A stretch of 64,000 bases of DNA from a virus. Made by a program: the position numbers and the translations under genes. The stretch lies in IMG/VR virus record IMGVR_UViG_3300036944_000561, positions 1 through 64,000 of that record. One strand, 5' to 3'. How positions within the stretch are numbered: position 1 is the stretch's first letter; every line of letters starts with the position of its first letter. Shown here one piece after another: positions 8,989 through 17,594 of this stretch. The notes under the pieces are model-generated. The model ran no database searches, was not told where the DNA came from, and saw only the letters and a list, made by a program, of their open reading frames with translations.

Positions 8989-10467
8989 ATGGGCATAAAT
9001 TACGAAGAACTGACAAAACAGATAACTTCTGAATGTCAGGGAATGTCAATCAATGCAATTTCCAAGAAATTGGGAGTCAGTCGAGCCACTGTCAAAAAAG
9101 CCTTGGAAAAGATACATGAAAACGCGTACGAACAAGATGATACCGTTGAAGAAGTTGAGCAAGAAGTCACCATTACGTCAACTGACAACGGTTGCGTATC
9201 TTATACCCCGGCCAAACGAGCACCGGCAGTTGTGGGGGATATATTTGAATGGGGTAAGAACAGAGATATCCTAGCCATTGTCACCAGAGTTGAAGTAGAG
9301 TCAAAGGTTCTCTGGTTCGCTAGAATTAAATTTCAAAATAATCGAATTCAACAGACTGATGCCGTGACCATGTGCAAATTTAGCGGTTGGCGAAAGAAGA
9401 AAGCACAATTCTTAAAATCGAATGTTGATCTTGAACGTGCTCAGAAAATGGCAGTTGAAAAAACCAGTTATGATCTGAAAGATGTACAAAGATCCCTTGG
9501 TCCAAACTTTGAGAATACTTGGCTGGACATTTTTAGCGAAGAATTGAAACCTATAGAAGGTGTGGAAGAAACCCCCGACGAAATTGTGGTGAAAATCCAA
9601 TCAAGCGCCAAAAAGAAACTCGAAACAATCCCTGAACCAGTGAAATGCCCATATCGATTGATTGTTTCAGAACGATCTATAACCATTTTTCCGACAAAGT
9701 CACAATCATTGGTAGTAACGTCAGACCAGGGCGATATCTTCACCAATGCTCTTGAATGTGTGAATTCAAATGACTGGGATGCATTGTTATCAGTCATGAA
9801 AAACCGAACAGAATCTTCTGATAACATTAAGAAGTTCTTGAAAGAATTTGGGTTTGAATTCAAGGCCGGATTTGTAGAGATGGTCAATAATACCGGAAAG
9901 ATTAAACTGAATGGGTTGGATGTCATTCTTAAACGAATGGAAAACTATTCCAAGAAAGGAAATCCGGAAGGTGTTCGTGGTCTGTGTCGGTTCATTGATA
10001 AGATTACTGAAAACCCAGATCAGGAAGTTATTGACAAGGTGGTCGAGTTTGTTAGGTATTCTGATATCGAAATTGATTCAGACGGCGATCTGATTTGTTA
10101 CAAAGTAGTTGATGCCAATTACAAAGATGCGTACACCCGGAAATTGGACAACAGTCCTGGGTCATTGGTTAAGATGAAGCGTCTTCTTATCGATACTGAT
10201 TCTAACAAGACTTGTTCTCAGGGTCTTCATGTTTGTTCGTTGGGGTATGTCCCGAAATATGGTTCAGCGGCCAAAATTGACAGTTATGGTTCAAGATTGG
10301 TGACATGTAAGTTGAATCCTACCAACATCGTTACTATTCCGAATGATTATAATGGTAAGAAGATTCGGTGTTGTGAATATCTGGTTCTCAAAGATGTGAC
10401 ATCCGATTATCGGTCTGGAAAACTCAAAGCAGATCATGCTGGAGCGTTTTCTTCTAAGAAAGAATGA
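8989..10467 (+). CDS. rIIB: RIIB-like protein with N-terminal helix-turn-helix
   Basis: This 492-residue protein has a strong AGGAGGA ribosome-binding site. Residues 17-38 form a helix-turn-helix (INAISKKLGVSRATVKKAL). The C-terminal 200 residues match the rIIB domain: DGDLICYKVVDANYKDAYT, the DNSPGSLVKM-R block, CSQGLHVCS and IPNDYNGKKIRCCEY. T4 RIIB has 312 residues, so about 180 residues between HTH and rIIB domain are extra. RIIB works with RIIA in T4. The gene ends at a terminator. The HTH suggests DNA contact, which is inference. Confidence 0.88.
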   Translation: MGINYEELTKQITSECQGMSINAISKKLGVSRATVKKALEKIHENAYEQDDTVEEVEQEVTITSTDNGCVSYTPAKRAPAVVGDIFEWGKNRDILAIVTRVEVESKVLWFARIKFQNNRIQQTDAVTMCKFSGWRKKKAQFLKSNVDLERAQKMAVEKTSYDLKDVQRSLGPNFENTWLDIFSEELKPIEGVEETPDEIVVKIQSSAKKKLETIPEPVKCPYRLIVSERSITIFPTKSQSLVVTSDQGDIFTNALECVNSNDWDALLSVMKNRTESSDNIKKFLKEFGFEFKAGFVEMVNNTGKIKLNGLDVILKRMENYSKKGNPEGVRGLCRFIDKITENPDQEVIDKVVEFVRYSDIEIDSDGDLICYKVVDANYKDAYTRKLDNSPGSLVKMKRLLIDTDSNKTCSQGLHVCSLGYVPKYGSAAKIDSYGSRLVTCKLNPTNIVTIPNDYNGKKIRCCEYLVLKDVTSDYRSGKLKADHAGAFSSKKE

Positions 10468-10474
10468 TGTACAT

Positions 10475-10505
10475 AGAACCCGGCTAATTTCAGCCGGGTT
10501 CTCTT
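10475..10505 (+). terminator. Rho-independent terminator after rIIB
   Basis: AGAACCCGGCT and AGCCGGGTTCT pair perfectly around a 6-base loop, followed by CTTC. It lies just upstream of a late promoter, so it insulates the early rII genes from the late operon. Confidence 0.8.
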
Positions 10506-10506
10506 C

Positions 10507-10514
10507 TATAAATA
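10507..10514 (+). promoter_or_regulatory. Late promoter (TATAAATA)
   Basis: An exact copy of the T4 late -10 sequence TATAAATA, 42 bases upstream of the ATG at 10556, directly after the rIIB terminator. Confidence 0.75.
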
Positions 10515-10555
10515 GTCCTTGTAATGTACTAACATTCTTTTATGAGGACACAATC

Positions 10556-10981
10556 ATGGTCAAGTTACCAAAAGCTGCGCTCCCGAAACCTATTGTCAAA
10601 GGTCTGACTGTTTTTGCAACGGATAAGGGTTGGGTCGGGGTTGATTCTAAAGGTCGTAGAGAAATTCTGGTTCACATCAAAGATCTGGACAAATATTTCC
10701 CAAATGATGTTGAAGGATCTGTTTCTGTTGTAGATGAAGAACCTGTCCAGGAATCCATCAAAACTGAAGAACCCCAATCTTTGTTAGAAGACGAATTTTC
10801 AGATCTATCTGAAAATGTAGAACCCAAAGAGATCAAAGAAGATGGTCCACTCACTCTCGAAAAACTCAATAGCATGGATTGGGCAGAGTTGAAGAAACTG
10901 GGTGCCGACAATGAAGTGACCGGGCGTTCAAGAGATACATTGGTTGAAAAATTAGCAGAAGTGTTGGGGTTAAAGGAGTAG
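10556..10981 (+). CDS. Hypothetical late protein, SAP-like C-terminus
   Basis: A 141-residue protein under a late promoter, with TATGAGGACA as ribosome-binding site before ATG 10556. The first 70 residues include a compact KGWVGVDSKGRREILVHI segment, the middle is acidic and low complexity, and the last 35 residues (MDWAELKKLG, RSRDTLVEKLAEVLG) look like a SAP-type helix-loop-helix. The late promoter suggests a virion or assembly role. Function unknown. Confidence 0.8.
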   Translation: MVKLPKAALPKPIVKGLTVFATDKGWVGVDSKGRREILVHIKDLDKYFPNDVEGSVSVVDEEPVQESIKTEEPQSLLEDEFSDLSENVEPKEIKEDGPLTLEKLNSMDWAELKKLGADNEVTGRSRDTLVEKLAEVLGLKE

Positions 10982-10985
10982 AACG

Positions 10986-11369
10986 ATGTCAGGGACAATA
11001 GATAAACCGTTGTTGGTGAGTTCATACCTCAGCAAATTTGTCACCGAACGAGAGCTTCTGGATGATTCTCTAAGGGTGACACGTCTTTGTTCCCTGTTAT
11101 CTAAAGACGAAATTGACACCAAATCAGCATTCAATCAACTCATCATATTATTGAATGTTATGGATGTTCCAGGAACTTTTTCATTATTAGAAACCAAAAT
11201 GGGTATCAATGATGAAGAAAAATTGGAACGATTATATTCGTTTTGTAATGCTTGCGGAATCCTCGAATATAAGTTACCATCAAACGAAGAGTTGGAACAA
11301 TTGTTCTTGGATACTATGAAAGAGGTGCCCCATTATGCAAAAATTTTCAAGTCTTTTCGAAGATGGTGA
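10986..11369 (+). CDS. Hypothetical late-operon protein
   Basis: A 127-residue protein four bases after the preceding gene, with AAGGAGTAGAACG as ribosome-binding site. Mostly helical, not recognised. Its 3' end overlaps the start of the next small gene by 35 bases in another frame, so the three genes form one late operon. Confidence 0.78.
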   Translation: MSGTIDKPLLVSSYLSKFVTERELLDDSLRVTRLCSLLSKDEIDTKSAFNQLIILLNVMDVPGTFSLLETKMGINDEEKLERLYSFCNACGILEYKLPSNEELEQLFLDTMKEVPHYAKIFKSFRRW

Positions 11370-11508
11370 AGTTGCAGCTCCCGCTGCTACCGGAGATGCA
11401 GCAGAAGCCCCAACCAATTCAACTGAAGACATGGCCACTACTGGCTACGGAATTCGAAAGATAAAGAAACGATTCGAAGAACGTGATGAAGAAACCGAGG
11501 AAGAATGA
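11335..11508 (+). CDS. Small acidic late protein (57 aa)
   Basis: A short gene starting inside the previous one. It has AGAGG about 9 bases before the ATG. The product begins MQKFSSLFEDGE, has an Ala/Thr-rich centre, then YGIRKIKKRFEE and a very acidic C-terminus. The terminator overlaps its stop codon, which supports a real gene end here. Function unknown; small acidic late proteins in T4-like phages are often head-associated, which is only a guess here. Confidence 0.65.
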   Translation: MQKFSSLFEDGEVAAPAATGDAAEAPTNSTEDMATTGYGIRKIKKRFEERDEETEEE

Positions 11509-11522
11509 TTCCTCGGTTTTGT
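11492..11522 (+). terminator. Rho-independent terminator overlapping a stop codon
   Basis: AAACCGAGGAA and TTCCTCGGTTT pair around GAATGA, which contains the TGA of the 57-residue gene, followed by TGTT. Confidence 0.75.
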
Positions 11523-11577
11523 TATGAGGAGAATTACAGTATAATCAAAGGTAATTCATCAAAGGACATTTTGAAAA

Positions 11578-13476
11578 ATGCGCGACACCAACAAACTCTA
11601 TAAAAAACTAGACCATATTCAACATATCCTATTGCGACCAGAACGATATTTGGGGTCTACACGCGAAACAACTGAAGACACTTGGCTTATTAATCAAGAC
11701 ACCAATTCAATTTTCAATTCAAATGTCACCTATCGTCCGGTGTTGTTAAAGTTGTTTGATGAAATTATCATCAACTCAGTTGATTTTTCAAAAACTCCCG
11801 AAGGTTCACACCTAGACACCATCAATGTAAATGTGAGTTGGTTTACAGGAAACATTTCGGTTGAAGATAACGGGGGTATTCCCGTTGTTCATCATAAGGA
11901 TTATCCAGATGGTTGGTTGCCCGATATGTTATTCGGGGAATTGTTCTCATCTTCAAACTATAATGAAAACGATGAAGAATATGCTAACGCCGATGGGGGT
12001 GGTCAGAATGGTGAAGGTGCCAGCCTGGTCAACGTGTTCTCTAAGACTTTCAAAGTCGTGACATGTGACGGAAAGAACCGATACGAACGTGTCTGGCGAA
12101 ACAATATGGACAAAGATAGTACCCCCGCAACTATTCGCCCTGGTAAGAAGAAAGGAACCACTATTTCGTTCATTCCCGATTTTTCAAGATTCCACAATAA
12201 TCCGACTAGAATGTCCCGCATGGACGAAGCCATGATCATTCGCCGGGTGTATGAAGTGGCTGCTTGCAATCCGCAACTGAATATCAATCTGAATGGTAAG
12301 CCCGTGAAGATCAATTCATTCAAAGATTTTGCTGGATTCTTCAATTGTACTTCTATCGAGGAAACAGAAGATTGGTCTGTCGGCATTTTCAAAGCTGACC
12401 AATTTACTCATCACAGCTATGTCAACTCAATACACACCACAGTCGGTGGTTCGCATATTGATTATGTCGCTGATAAGATTATCAGCTATGTTAGACCAAA
12501 GCTGAAACGAGCATACAAAGTCGATTATAAACCGGGTGTCATCAAAGGGATATTGGGGTTGGTGATTATTTCCAAGATTCAATTTCCAAGATTCAGCACC
12601 CAGACCAAGACAGACCTCACCACCAAGGTTTCAGAATTTGGAACTTCGTGGGAACCGTCTAAGAAGTTCCTAGACAAATGCGCTATATCCATTGTTGACT
12701 GGATGAAAGATTATCACCAATCGGTCATTGAAAAAGAAGAAGATAAGGCTTTAGACGAAGCCGAGAAAGAAGCCAAAGCCACACCATACTACCATATCCC
12801 CAAATATGAGCGAGCAACGTCTCAGGATCGTTCTAAGTGTGTTCTGTTCCTCACTGAAGGTGACTCTGCTGCCAAGCCAATACTAGCCGCCAGGAATACA
12901 AAGATTCACGGGGTGTTTCCTCTCAGAGGAAAATTACTGAATGTGATTTCTGCTAGTAAAAAAGAAATCGGTTCCTCAGCTGAAATTCAATCTATCATGG
13001 CTATCATGCAAGGCTTGAGCATTCGAAATGGTGTTGATTTCAAAAAACTGAGATATCAAGAAGTGGTCGTTTCTACTGACGCCGATGTCGATGGTCTTCA
13101 TATTCGTGGATTGGTTTGTGCGGCATTTATGAATCTCTGGCCAGAATTTATCATGGAAGGTCGTTTGAAATATTTGGTCACCCCGGTGGTCGTTGCCAAG
13201 AAGGGGAAACAACGGTTCGAATATTTCAAAGAAAAAGATTTTGAAGAGGCTCTCCATAATGGAATGAAATTTGACCGAGTGAAGTATCTCAAAGGTCTTG
13301 GGTCTAATGACGCAGAAGCATTTTCGGAATATCTTAACAATCCAAAATATAAAATGTCATTTACTTATGACGATTTGGCCGATATAAGTATGGACTTGGC
13401 ATTTAATAAGAAACGAGCAGAAGATCGTAAACCACTATTCGACACATTGAGCATGGTCGATGTTGAGGAATTGTAA
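11578..13476 (+). CDS. 39: Type II DNA topoisomerase large subunit (gp39/gp60 equivalent)
   Basis: This 632-residue protein is the ATPase and metal-binding subunit of the phage type II topoisomerase, which works with the gp52-like subunit encoded 524 bases downstream. Visible motifs: GHKL N-box FDEIIINSVD (about 61-70), VEDNGGIP, the lid NGEGASLVNVFS, the TOPRIM EGDSA (427-431) and DADVDG (501-506), and YLKGLGSNDAEAFSEY near the end. In T4 this protein is split between genes 39 and 60, the latter with a ribosome hop; here it is one uninterrupted frame of similar total length. Possible promoter TACAGTATAAT upstream. Confidence 0.93.
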   Translation: MRDTNKLYKKLDHIQHILLRPERYLGSTRETTEDTWLINQDTNSIFNSNVTYRPVLLKLFDEIIINSVDFSKTPEGSHLDTINVNVSWFTGNISVEDNGGIPVVHHKDYPDGWLPDMLFGELFSSSNYNENDEEYANADGGGQNGEGASLVNVFSKTFKVVTCDGKNRYERVWRNNMDKDSTPATIRPGKKKGTTISFIPDFSRFHNNPTRMSRMDEAMIIRRVYEVAACNPQLNINLNGKPVKINSFKDFAGFFNCTSIEETEDWSVGIFKADQFTHHSYVNSIHTTVGGSHIDYVADKIISYVRPKLKRAYKVDYKPGVIKGILGLVIISKIQFPRFSTQTKTDLTTKVSEFGTSWEPSKKFLDKCAISIVDWMKDYHQSVIEKEEDKALDEAEKEAKATPYYHIPKYERATSQDRSKCVLFLTEGDSAAKPILAARNTKIHGVFPLRGKLLNVISASKKEIGSSAEIQSIMAIMQGLSIRNGVDFKKLRYQEVVVSTDADVDGLHIRGLVCAAFMNLWPEFIMEGRLKYLVTPVVVAKKGKQRFEYFKEKDFEEALHNGMKFDRVKYLKGLGSNDAEAFSEYLNNPKYKMSFTYDDLADISMDLAFNKKRAEDRKPLFDTLSMVDVEEL

Positions 13477-13478
13477 TA

Positions 13479-14000
13479 ATGATAAACTTTCTAAAGAAAT
13501 TGAATTTTCTTGATAATCTGAATGAAATTTCAGAAGTTGATGAATCTCGTCGTAGAGTGATCAAAGGAGCATTGGCGCTTGCTGCTCTAGCGGCAATCCC
13601 CATTAATCCAGTAACAGAAATCGAAAAATCTGATTACGACAGATTTATGAAAATGGTCAATGATGGTCTCATAGAAGGAATGACATTCTACCTGGACAGA
13701 TCTATTGTTCTAGAAGGGTTTGACAAATTAAGGATTGATAAATGCCACTTCATCTTACTTAAAGGATTTGAAGGAAAAGGAGTGTTTGAAAGAAATAAAA
13801 ATTCTAAATGTTTTGTTGAAGTCAATAATTCAATTTTTGATACCTCAAATGTTCCTGGTGGTGGTGTTCCTGTATTATATCAGGAATATAATCATATTGG
13901 GACACCATCATTTCACAACGTATGGGCTAAAGGACAATTTTCCCCTTATCAAACTTCATATCTAGAATCAACAAAATCAAAATATTCCTTGGATGTGTAA
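13479..14000 (+). CDS. Hypothetical protein with Tat-like N-terminus
   Basis: A 173-residue protein wedged between the two topoisomerase subunit genes, 2 bases after the first and directly abutting the second. Residues 25-31 read SRRRVIK, followed by an Ala/Leu hydrophobic run (GALALAALAAIP), which resembles a twin-arginine export signal; an internal membrane anchor is the alternative. The rest is a beta-rich domain I do not recognise. It has no topoisomerase motif. This looks like an insertion into an otherwise paired operon. Confidence 0.72.
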   Translation: MINFLKKLNFLDNLNEISEVDESRRRVIKGALALAALAAIPINPVTEIEKSDYDRFMKMVNDGLIEGMTFYLDRSIVLEGFDKLRIDKCHFILLKGFEGKGVFERNKNSKCFVEVNNSIFDTSNVPGGGVPVLYQEYNHIGTPSFHNVWAKGQFSPYQTSYLESTKSKYSLDV

Positions 14001-15335
14001 ATGAATATCAGCGATTATGTAAAGGAAGACTGGCTGCTATTCAGTAGCCAGAACAACCTTCGGTCTTTACCATCTTTCAAAGACGGGCAAATCACCACCA
14101 CCAGAAAATTGTTGTTTGCGTTAAAGAATCAAAAAGATTTCGAAGTGGTGGAGCGTCTTGGACTTCACGCGGCAGCCGCTACCGCCTACAAAAATGGTGG
14201 AGCATCAATTTCAAATTCATTGGCTGGTATGGTCAAATCCTACCCGGGAACCAATAACGTCCCGATGTTTGACGGTGAAGGTCAGTTCGGTACAGCTATT
14301 GACAATGATGCCTCAGAAGTTCGTTACATTTCAGCAAAAATTTCTGAAAACTTTCGTGATTGGTTTAGAAAAGAAGATGATGATATATATCCACGCCGAA
14401 TCAGCCGAGGAGACACATTAGAGTATCTTTGGATGGCTCCAGTTGCTCCCCTGAGCCTTGTGAACGGATCTTTCGGGATTGGAACCGGGTATGCCGCTAA
14501 TATCTACCAACATCACCCATTGGACGTCATAGAAGCCGTTATAGCAATCCTAGAAACCGGTGTGTCTAATCCTCTTGTTCCGTGTTGGATTGGTTGGAAA
14601 GGTAAAATTGAAAAAGCTGATGATTCTGAAAGAAAGTTCTTCGCCACAGGTACATTCGAACGAGTAAATGCCACCACTCTTAGAATCACTGAATTGCCCC
14701 CAATGTACACAAGCACCAGTTATACCAGTTCAGTGTTAGTTCCTCTTCTACAGAAAGCTGAGACGGTCTTATCATTCAGCAACGACAGCAACAAGTTCAA
14801 TGGTTGGGATATCACGGTCAATTTCAAACGAGGAACCCTTTCATCAATGACTGATGAAGAAGTGATCAATCTTCTTCAAATCAGAAAATCTTTCAGTCAT
14901 GTCCTATTTGGTTGGGGATTTGATGATAAGATTAAGGGATATGATTCCGTTGATGAAATCTTGTTTGATTGGGTAATGTGGCGTGTTGATTTGTATCGGG
15001 TTCGTAAAAATTATTTGTTGAACAAATTTATTCAAGATATTAAATGGACTGAATTGAAACTCAAAGTTTTTCAATCTTGTATTGAGGCCGGGAAATTTAT
15101 CGAATCTGTGATTAAGAATCATGTTACAGAAGCAGGTTATACTGAAAAAGAATTCAATACACTTATGGATACCCCTGTTCGGTCGGTCACTGATAAGGGG
15201 ATTGAAAAACTGAAGAATGTTCTGTTGACATTGAAAAAAGAACAAAAACTTCTTCAAGCAAAGAATCCAGAAGATATCATGCTGTCAGAACTCAAAGAAC
15301 TCAAAGCAACGGTTTCTATTAAATATCCAAGATAG
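14001..15335 (+). CDS. 52: Type II DNA topoisomerase medium subunit (gp52)
   Basis: A 444-residue GyrA/ParC-like subunit that cleaves and religates DNA. The catalytic tyrosine is Tyr109 in SEVRYIS, preceded by DGEGQFG (91-97). PRRISRG, the GSFGIGTGYAANIYQHHP block and a C-terminal coiled coil follow. The length is close to T4 gp52 (442). It starts immediately at the stop of the Tat-like protein. The partner ATPase subunit is at 11.6-13.5 kb. Confidence 0.93.
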   Translation: MNISDYVKEDWLLFSSQNNLRSLPSFKDGQITTTRKLLFALKNQKDFEVVERLGLHAAAATAYKNGGASISNSLAGMVKSYPGTNNVPMFDGEGQFGTAIDNDASEVRYISAKISENFRDWFRKEDDDIYPRRISRGDTLEYLWMAPVAPLSLVNGSFGIGTGYAANIYQHHPLDVIEAVIAILETGVSNPLVPCWIGWKGKIEKADDSERKFFATGTFERVNATTLRITELPPMYTSTSYTSSVLVPLLQKAETVLSFSNDSNKFNGWDITVNFKRGTLSSMTDEEVINLLQIRKSFSHVLFGWGFDDKIKGYDSVDEILFDWVMWRVDLYRVRKNYLLNKFIQDIKWTELKLKVFQSCIEAGKFIESVIKNHVTEAGYTEKEFNTLMDTPVRSVTDKGIEKLKNVLLTLKKEQKLLQAKNPEDIMLSELKELKATVSIKYPR

Positions 15336-15365
15336 ATCTATTTTTCAATTAGTGGAGACTCTGAT

Positions 15366-15746
15366 ATGAGCGTTTACATTACAAAAGATGGTCCACAAGT
15401 AGGGGACATGGAGCTGAAGACCTTTGATGATCTTCCTAAAACTGTTCAGGAACTGATTTCTGCCGTTGATGATGCATTGCCAGAAGATTACAACTTGTGG
15501 GAATTGGAAGGTGATGAATCCGTTTATTTTTCAAAAGAAGGGTACGAAGACGAAGCGATTGCTGAAGTTCGATTCGCAACTCCTCGTGAAGAAGGTTACA
15601 ACGAAAACGGTCCGAAGATCGTATTGATCATGGTGTATAGCGGTCCAGATTTGGATAATAAGACATTATGGTTTGATCCTAAGAAAGCAGTTGATGCAGC
15701 GGTCAAACAAATCAATCAACGATTCAAGATTCCTCAAGAGGAATAA
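15366..15746 (+). CDS. Hypothetical acidic protein
   Basis: A 126-residue acidic protein with GTGGAG as ribosome-binding site, last gene of the topoisomerase operon. Not recognised; mixed alpha/beta, with a strand-forming KIVLIMVYSGP segment. A terminator starts 2 bases after the stop and lies between this gene and the convergent tail operon. Confidence 0.78.
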   Translation: MSVYITKDGPQVGDMELKTFDDLPKTVQELISAVDDALPEDYNLWELEGDESVYFSKEGYEDEAIAEVRFATPREEGYNENGPKIVLIMVYSGPDLDNKTLWFDPKKAVDAAVKQINQRFKIPQEE

Positions 15747-15747
15747 C

Positions 15748-15774
15748 AAAAAGGAGCCAAATCGGCTCCTTTTT
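15748..15774. terminator. Bidirectional terminator between convergent operons
   Basis: AAAAAGGAGCC and GGCTCCTTTTT pair around AAATC. With an A-run on one side and a T-run on the other it can stop transcription from both directions. The same hairpin occurs at 59811-59837. Confidence 0.85.
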
Positions 15775-15779
15775 CATTT

Positions 15780-17594
15780 TTACCAGTTTGGCACCAATTC
15801 CCTTTGCGGGTATGTTTGCATTTCTCTCTTCACCACAGTAGTCGAAGAAGTGGTTGTCACCGGAGCATTGACTTGCACTTGTGCAGGAGCAACGGATTGT
15901 CCACTCTGGTCAGCAGGCATCATAACTTGTGATGTTCCATTTCTATCGGCTGCTCCATATCGGGCTTGAGCTGCTCTTCTTAATGCTTCAATTTTTGGAT
16001 CTCCATATGCTCCATTCTTGTTCAGCAAATCTTCCAACGGGGGAACCTTCTGAACATATTCTTGTCCAGGATATGTCACATTCGCTGGTTGAATCACTGG
16101 TTCTTCGTCCCCTAGACCCATTGATTTTTTGATGCTTTCAATCTTTTCTGCAATCTTATCACCAATTCCTAGAATACCTAGGTCTTGTGCTTTTTCCTTG
16201 ATAGTATCAAGGAAGGATGTCAACATATTGCTGAAGAATGATTTTATCGAATCTATGATTGATGTCACCAATGTTGTAACACCGTTCTTGGCTACTTCAA
16301 CACCGTTCACAAAGGCGTCTGGTATAGATGATACAAAGTCACCAATGGTCTTCTTTGCATCTTCAAATTTGGTTGTGAGGGTATCTATCGCCGAACCAAC
16401 AAAGTCACCAACAGCTGAGGTAATTTTACCGGGTAGGTCTAAAGCTACCAGGTCACCCCATGCTCCAACAAACATTTTGTAGATGTTATCGAACATCATC
16501 CCCGGGATGTCGACCAGTTTTGTGTCTAATGTGATACCACCGAACACCTGAGAAATCTTATCAGCTATCCACCCAAACGCATCACGAATCGGTTCATATA
16601 TGATTTTCAAATAACTCAAGACAATGTCTTGAAATTCGATAAGTTTCTTCTCGGCTGCTCCACGAATATCAGATTTGTTTCCGGTGAATTTTTCAACCAA
16701 CCAATCTACGGGTGCCAGAAATGTTGAAAGTAGATGTACAGCAGCATAGCGGATTTTATCGAACATATTGATATCCTTTCCGAAAAACTTGTCGGCTCCC
16801 ATGAATCCTTCATACAATTCATAAGCAGCACCAATCACCAACCCAATAGGTCCAAGAAGACGCGTGAATAATCCTCCAACCTTAGAAAGCATTCCGACAA
16901 TACCCCCGGCTCCCACTCCACCAATAATCCCTGCCAGAGTGCTTCCTATTCCCTTGACCATCCCCATTGCGCTACCCAATATGCTCATCAATAGCCCTTT
17001 CTCCTGAACAGCTAACATTTTCTTCAACAATGAGTTGGTCTTATCGTTGCCCTGAGTTGGAGCGGCAACTGTTTCTTTGTCTAGTTTCTGAAGATTAGAC
17101 AATTCATTGCTGCTGGTTTGATCCTGGTATGATCTTGAAATAATCTTAATTTCTTCCAAAATATCTGAAAGAATATCGTTCTGTTTGTCAACACCTTCCA
17201 ATGTTTGTTGTGTGGTCTCCTTGGGGGCAAGATTTTCTTTCATTCCTTCAAGTTCACCCAACAATTTTGAAATTTCTTGTTTCCGTTGGTCATCCGCATC
17301 ACTCAACAATTTTGTGATGGGTGATGTCAATTTAGAAAACACATCAAGCCCGACTCTGAATATTGGGTTGGCATTGATGATCGAACGAACCACTTCGTTC
17401 GGTTTTGGAAATTTACTAGCAATTGAAGAAGCGGTTCCTTTTGCGGCCAATGCAGCCAGCATTTTGGGATCCACTTTGTTTTTGGCTTCTTCTTGTTTCA
17501 AACGAGATATAAATTTCTCAAGATCTTGATTGGTGATACCTTTTTCACGATCTTTTTGGATCTGAGTAGCGATTTGCTTTAGATCATCAGCCAT
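15780..17594 (-). CDS. 29: Tail tape measure / baseplate hub protein, gp29-like
   Basis: A 604-residue protein; T4 gp29 has 590. It has a charged helical N-terminal third, a long glycine- and hydrophobic-rich stretch (MLAVQEKGLLM, GIGSTLAGIIGGVGAG, LLGPIGLVIGAA) typical of tape measure proteins, then amphipathic helices and a Gln/Pro/Thr-rich tail. Tape measure proteins set tail length inside the tube. Its position right after the gp27-like gene on the same strand supports the call. The end is at a shared terminator. Confidence 0.75.
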   Translation of the reverse strand: MADDLKQIATQIQKDREKGITNQDLEKFISRLKQEEAKNKVDPKMLAALAAKGTASSIASKFPKPNEVVRSIINANPIFRVGLDVFSKLTSPITKLLSDADDQRKQEISKLLGELEGMKENLAPKETTQQTLEGVDKQNDILSDILEEIKIISRSYQDQTSSNELSNLQKLDKETVAAPTQGNDKTNSLLKKMLAVQEKGLLMSILGSAMGMVKGIGSTLAGIIGGVGAGGIVGMLSKVGGLFTRLLGPIGLVIGAAYELYEGFMGADKFFGKDINMFDKIRYAAVHLLSTFLAPVDWLVEKFTGNKSDIRGAAEKKLIEFQDIVLSYLKIIYEPIRDAFGWIADKISQVFGGITLDTKLVDIPGMMFDNIYKMFVGAWGDLVALDLPGKITSAVGDFVGSAIDTLTTKFEDAKKTIGDFVSSIPDAFVNGVEVAKNGVTTLVTSIIDSIKSFFSNMLTSFLDTIKEKAQDLGILGIGDKIAEKIESIKKSMGLGDEEPVIQPANVTYPGQEYVQKVPPLEDLLNKNGAYGDPKIEALRRAAQARYGAADRNGTSQVMMPADQSGQSVAPAQVQVNAPVTTTSSTTVVKREMQTYPQRELVPNW

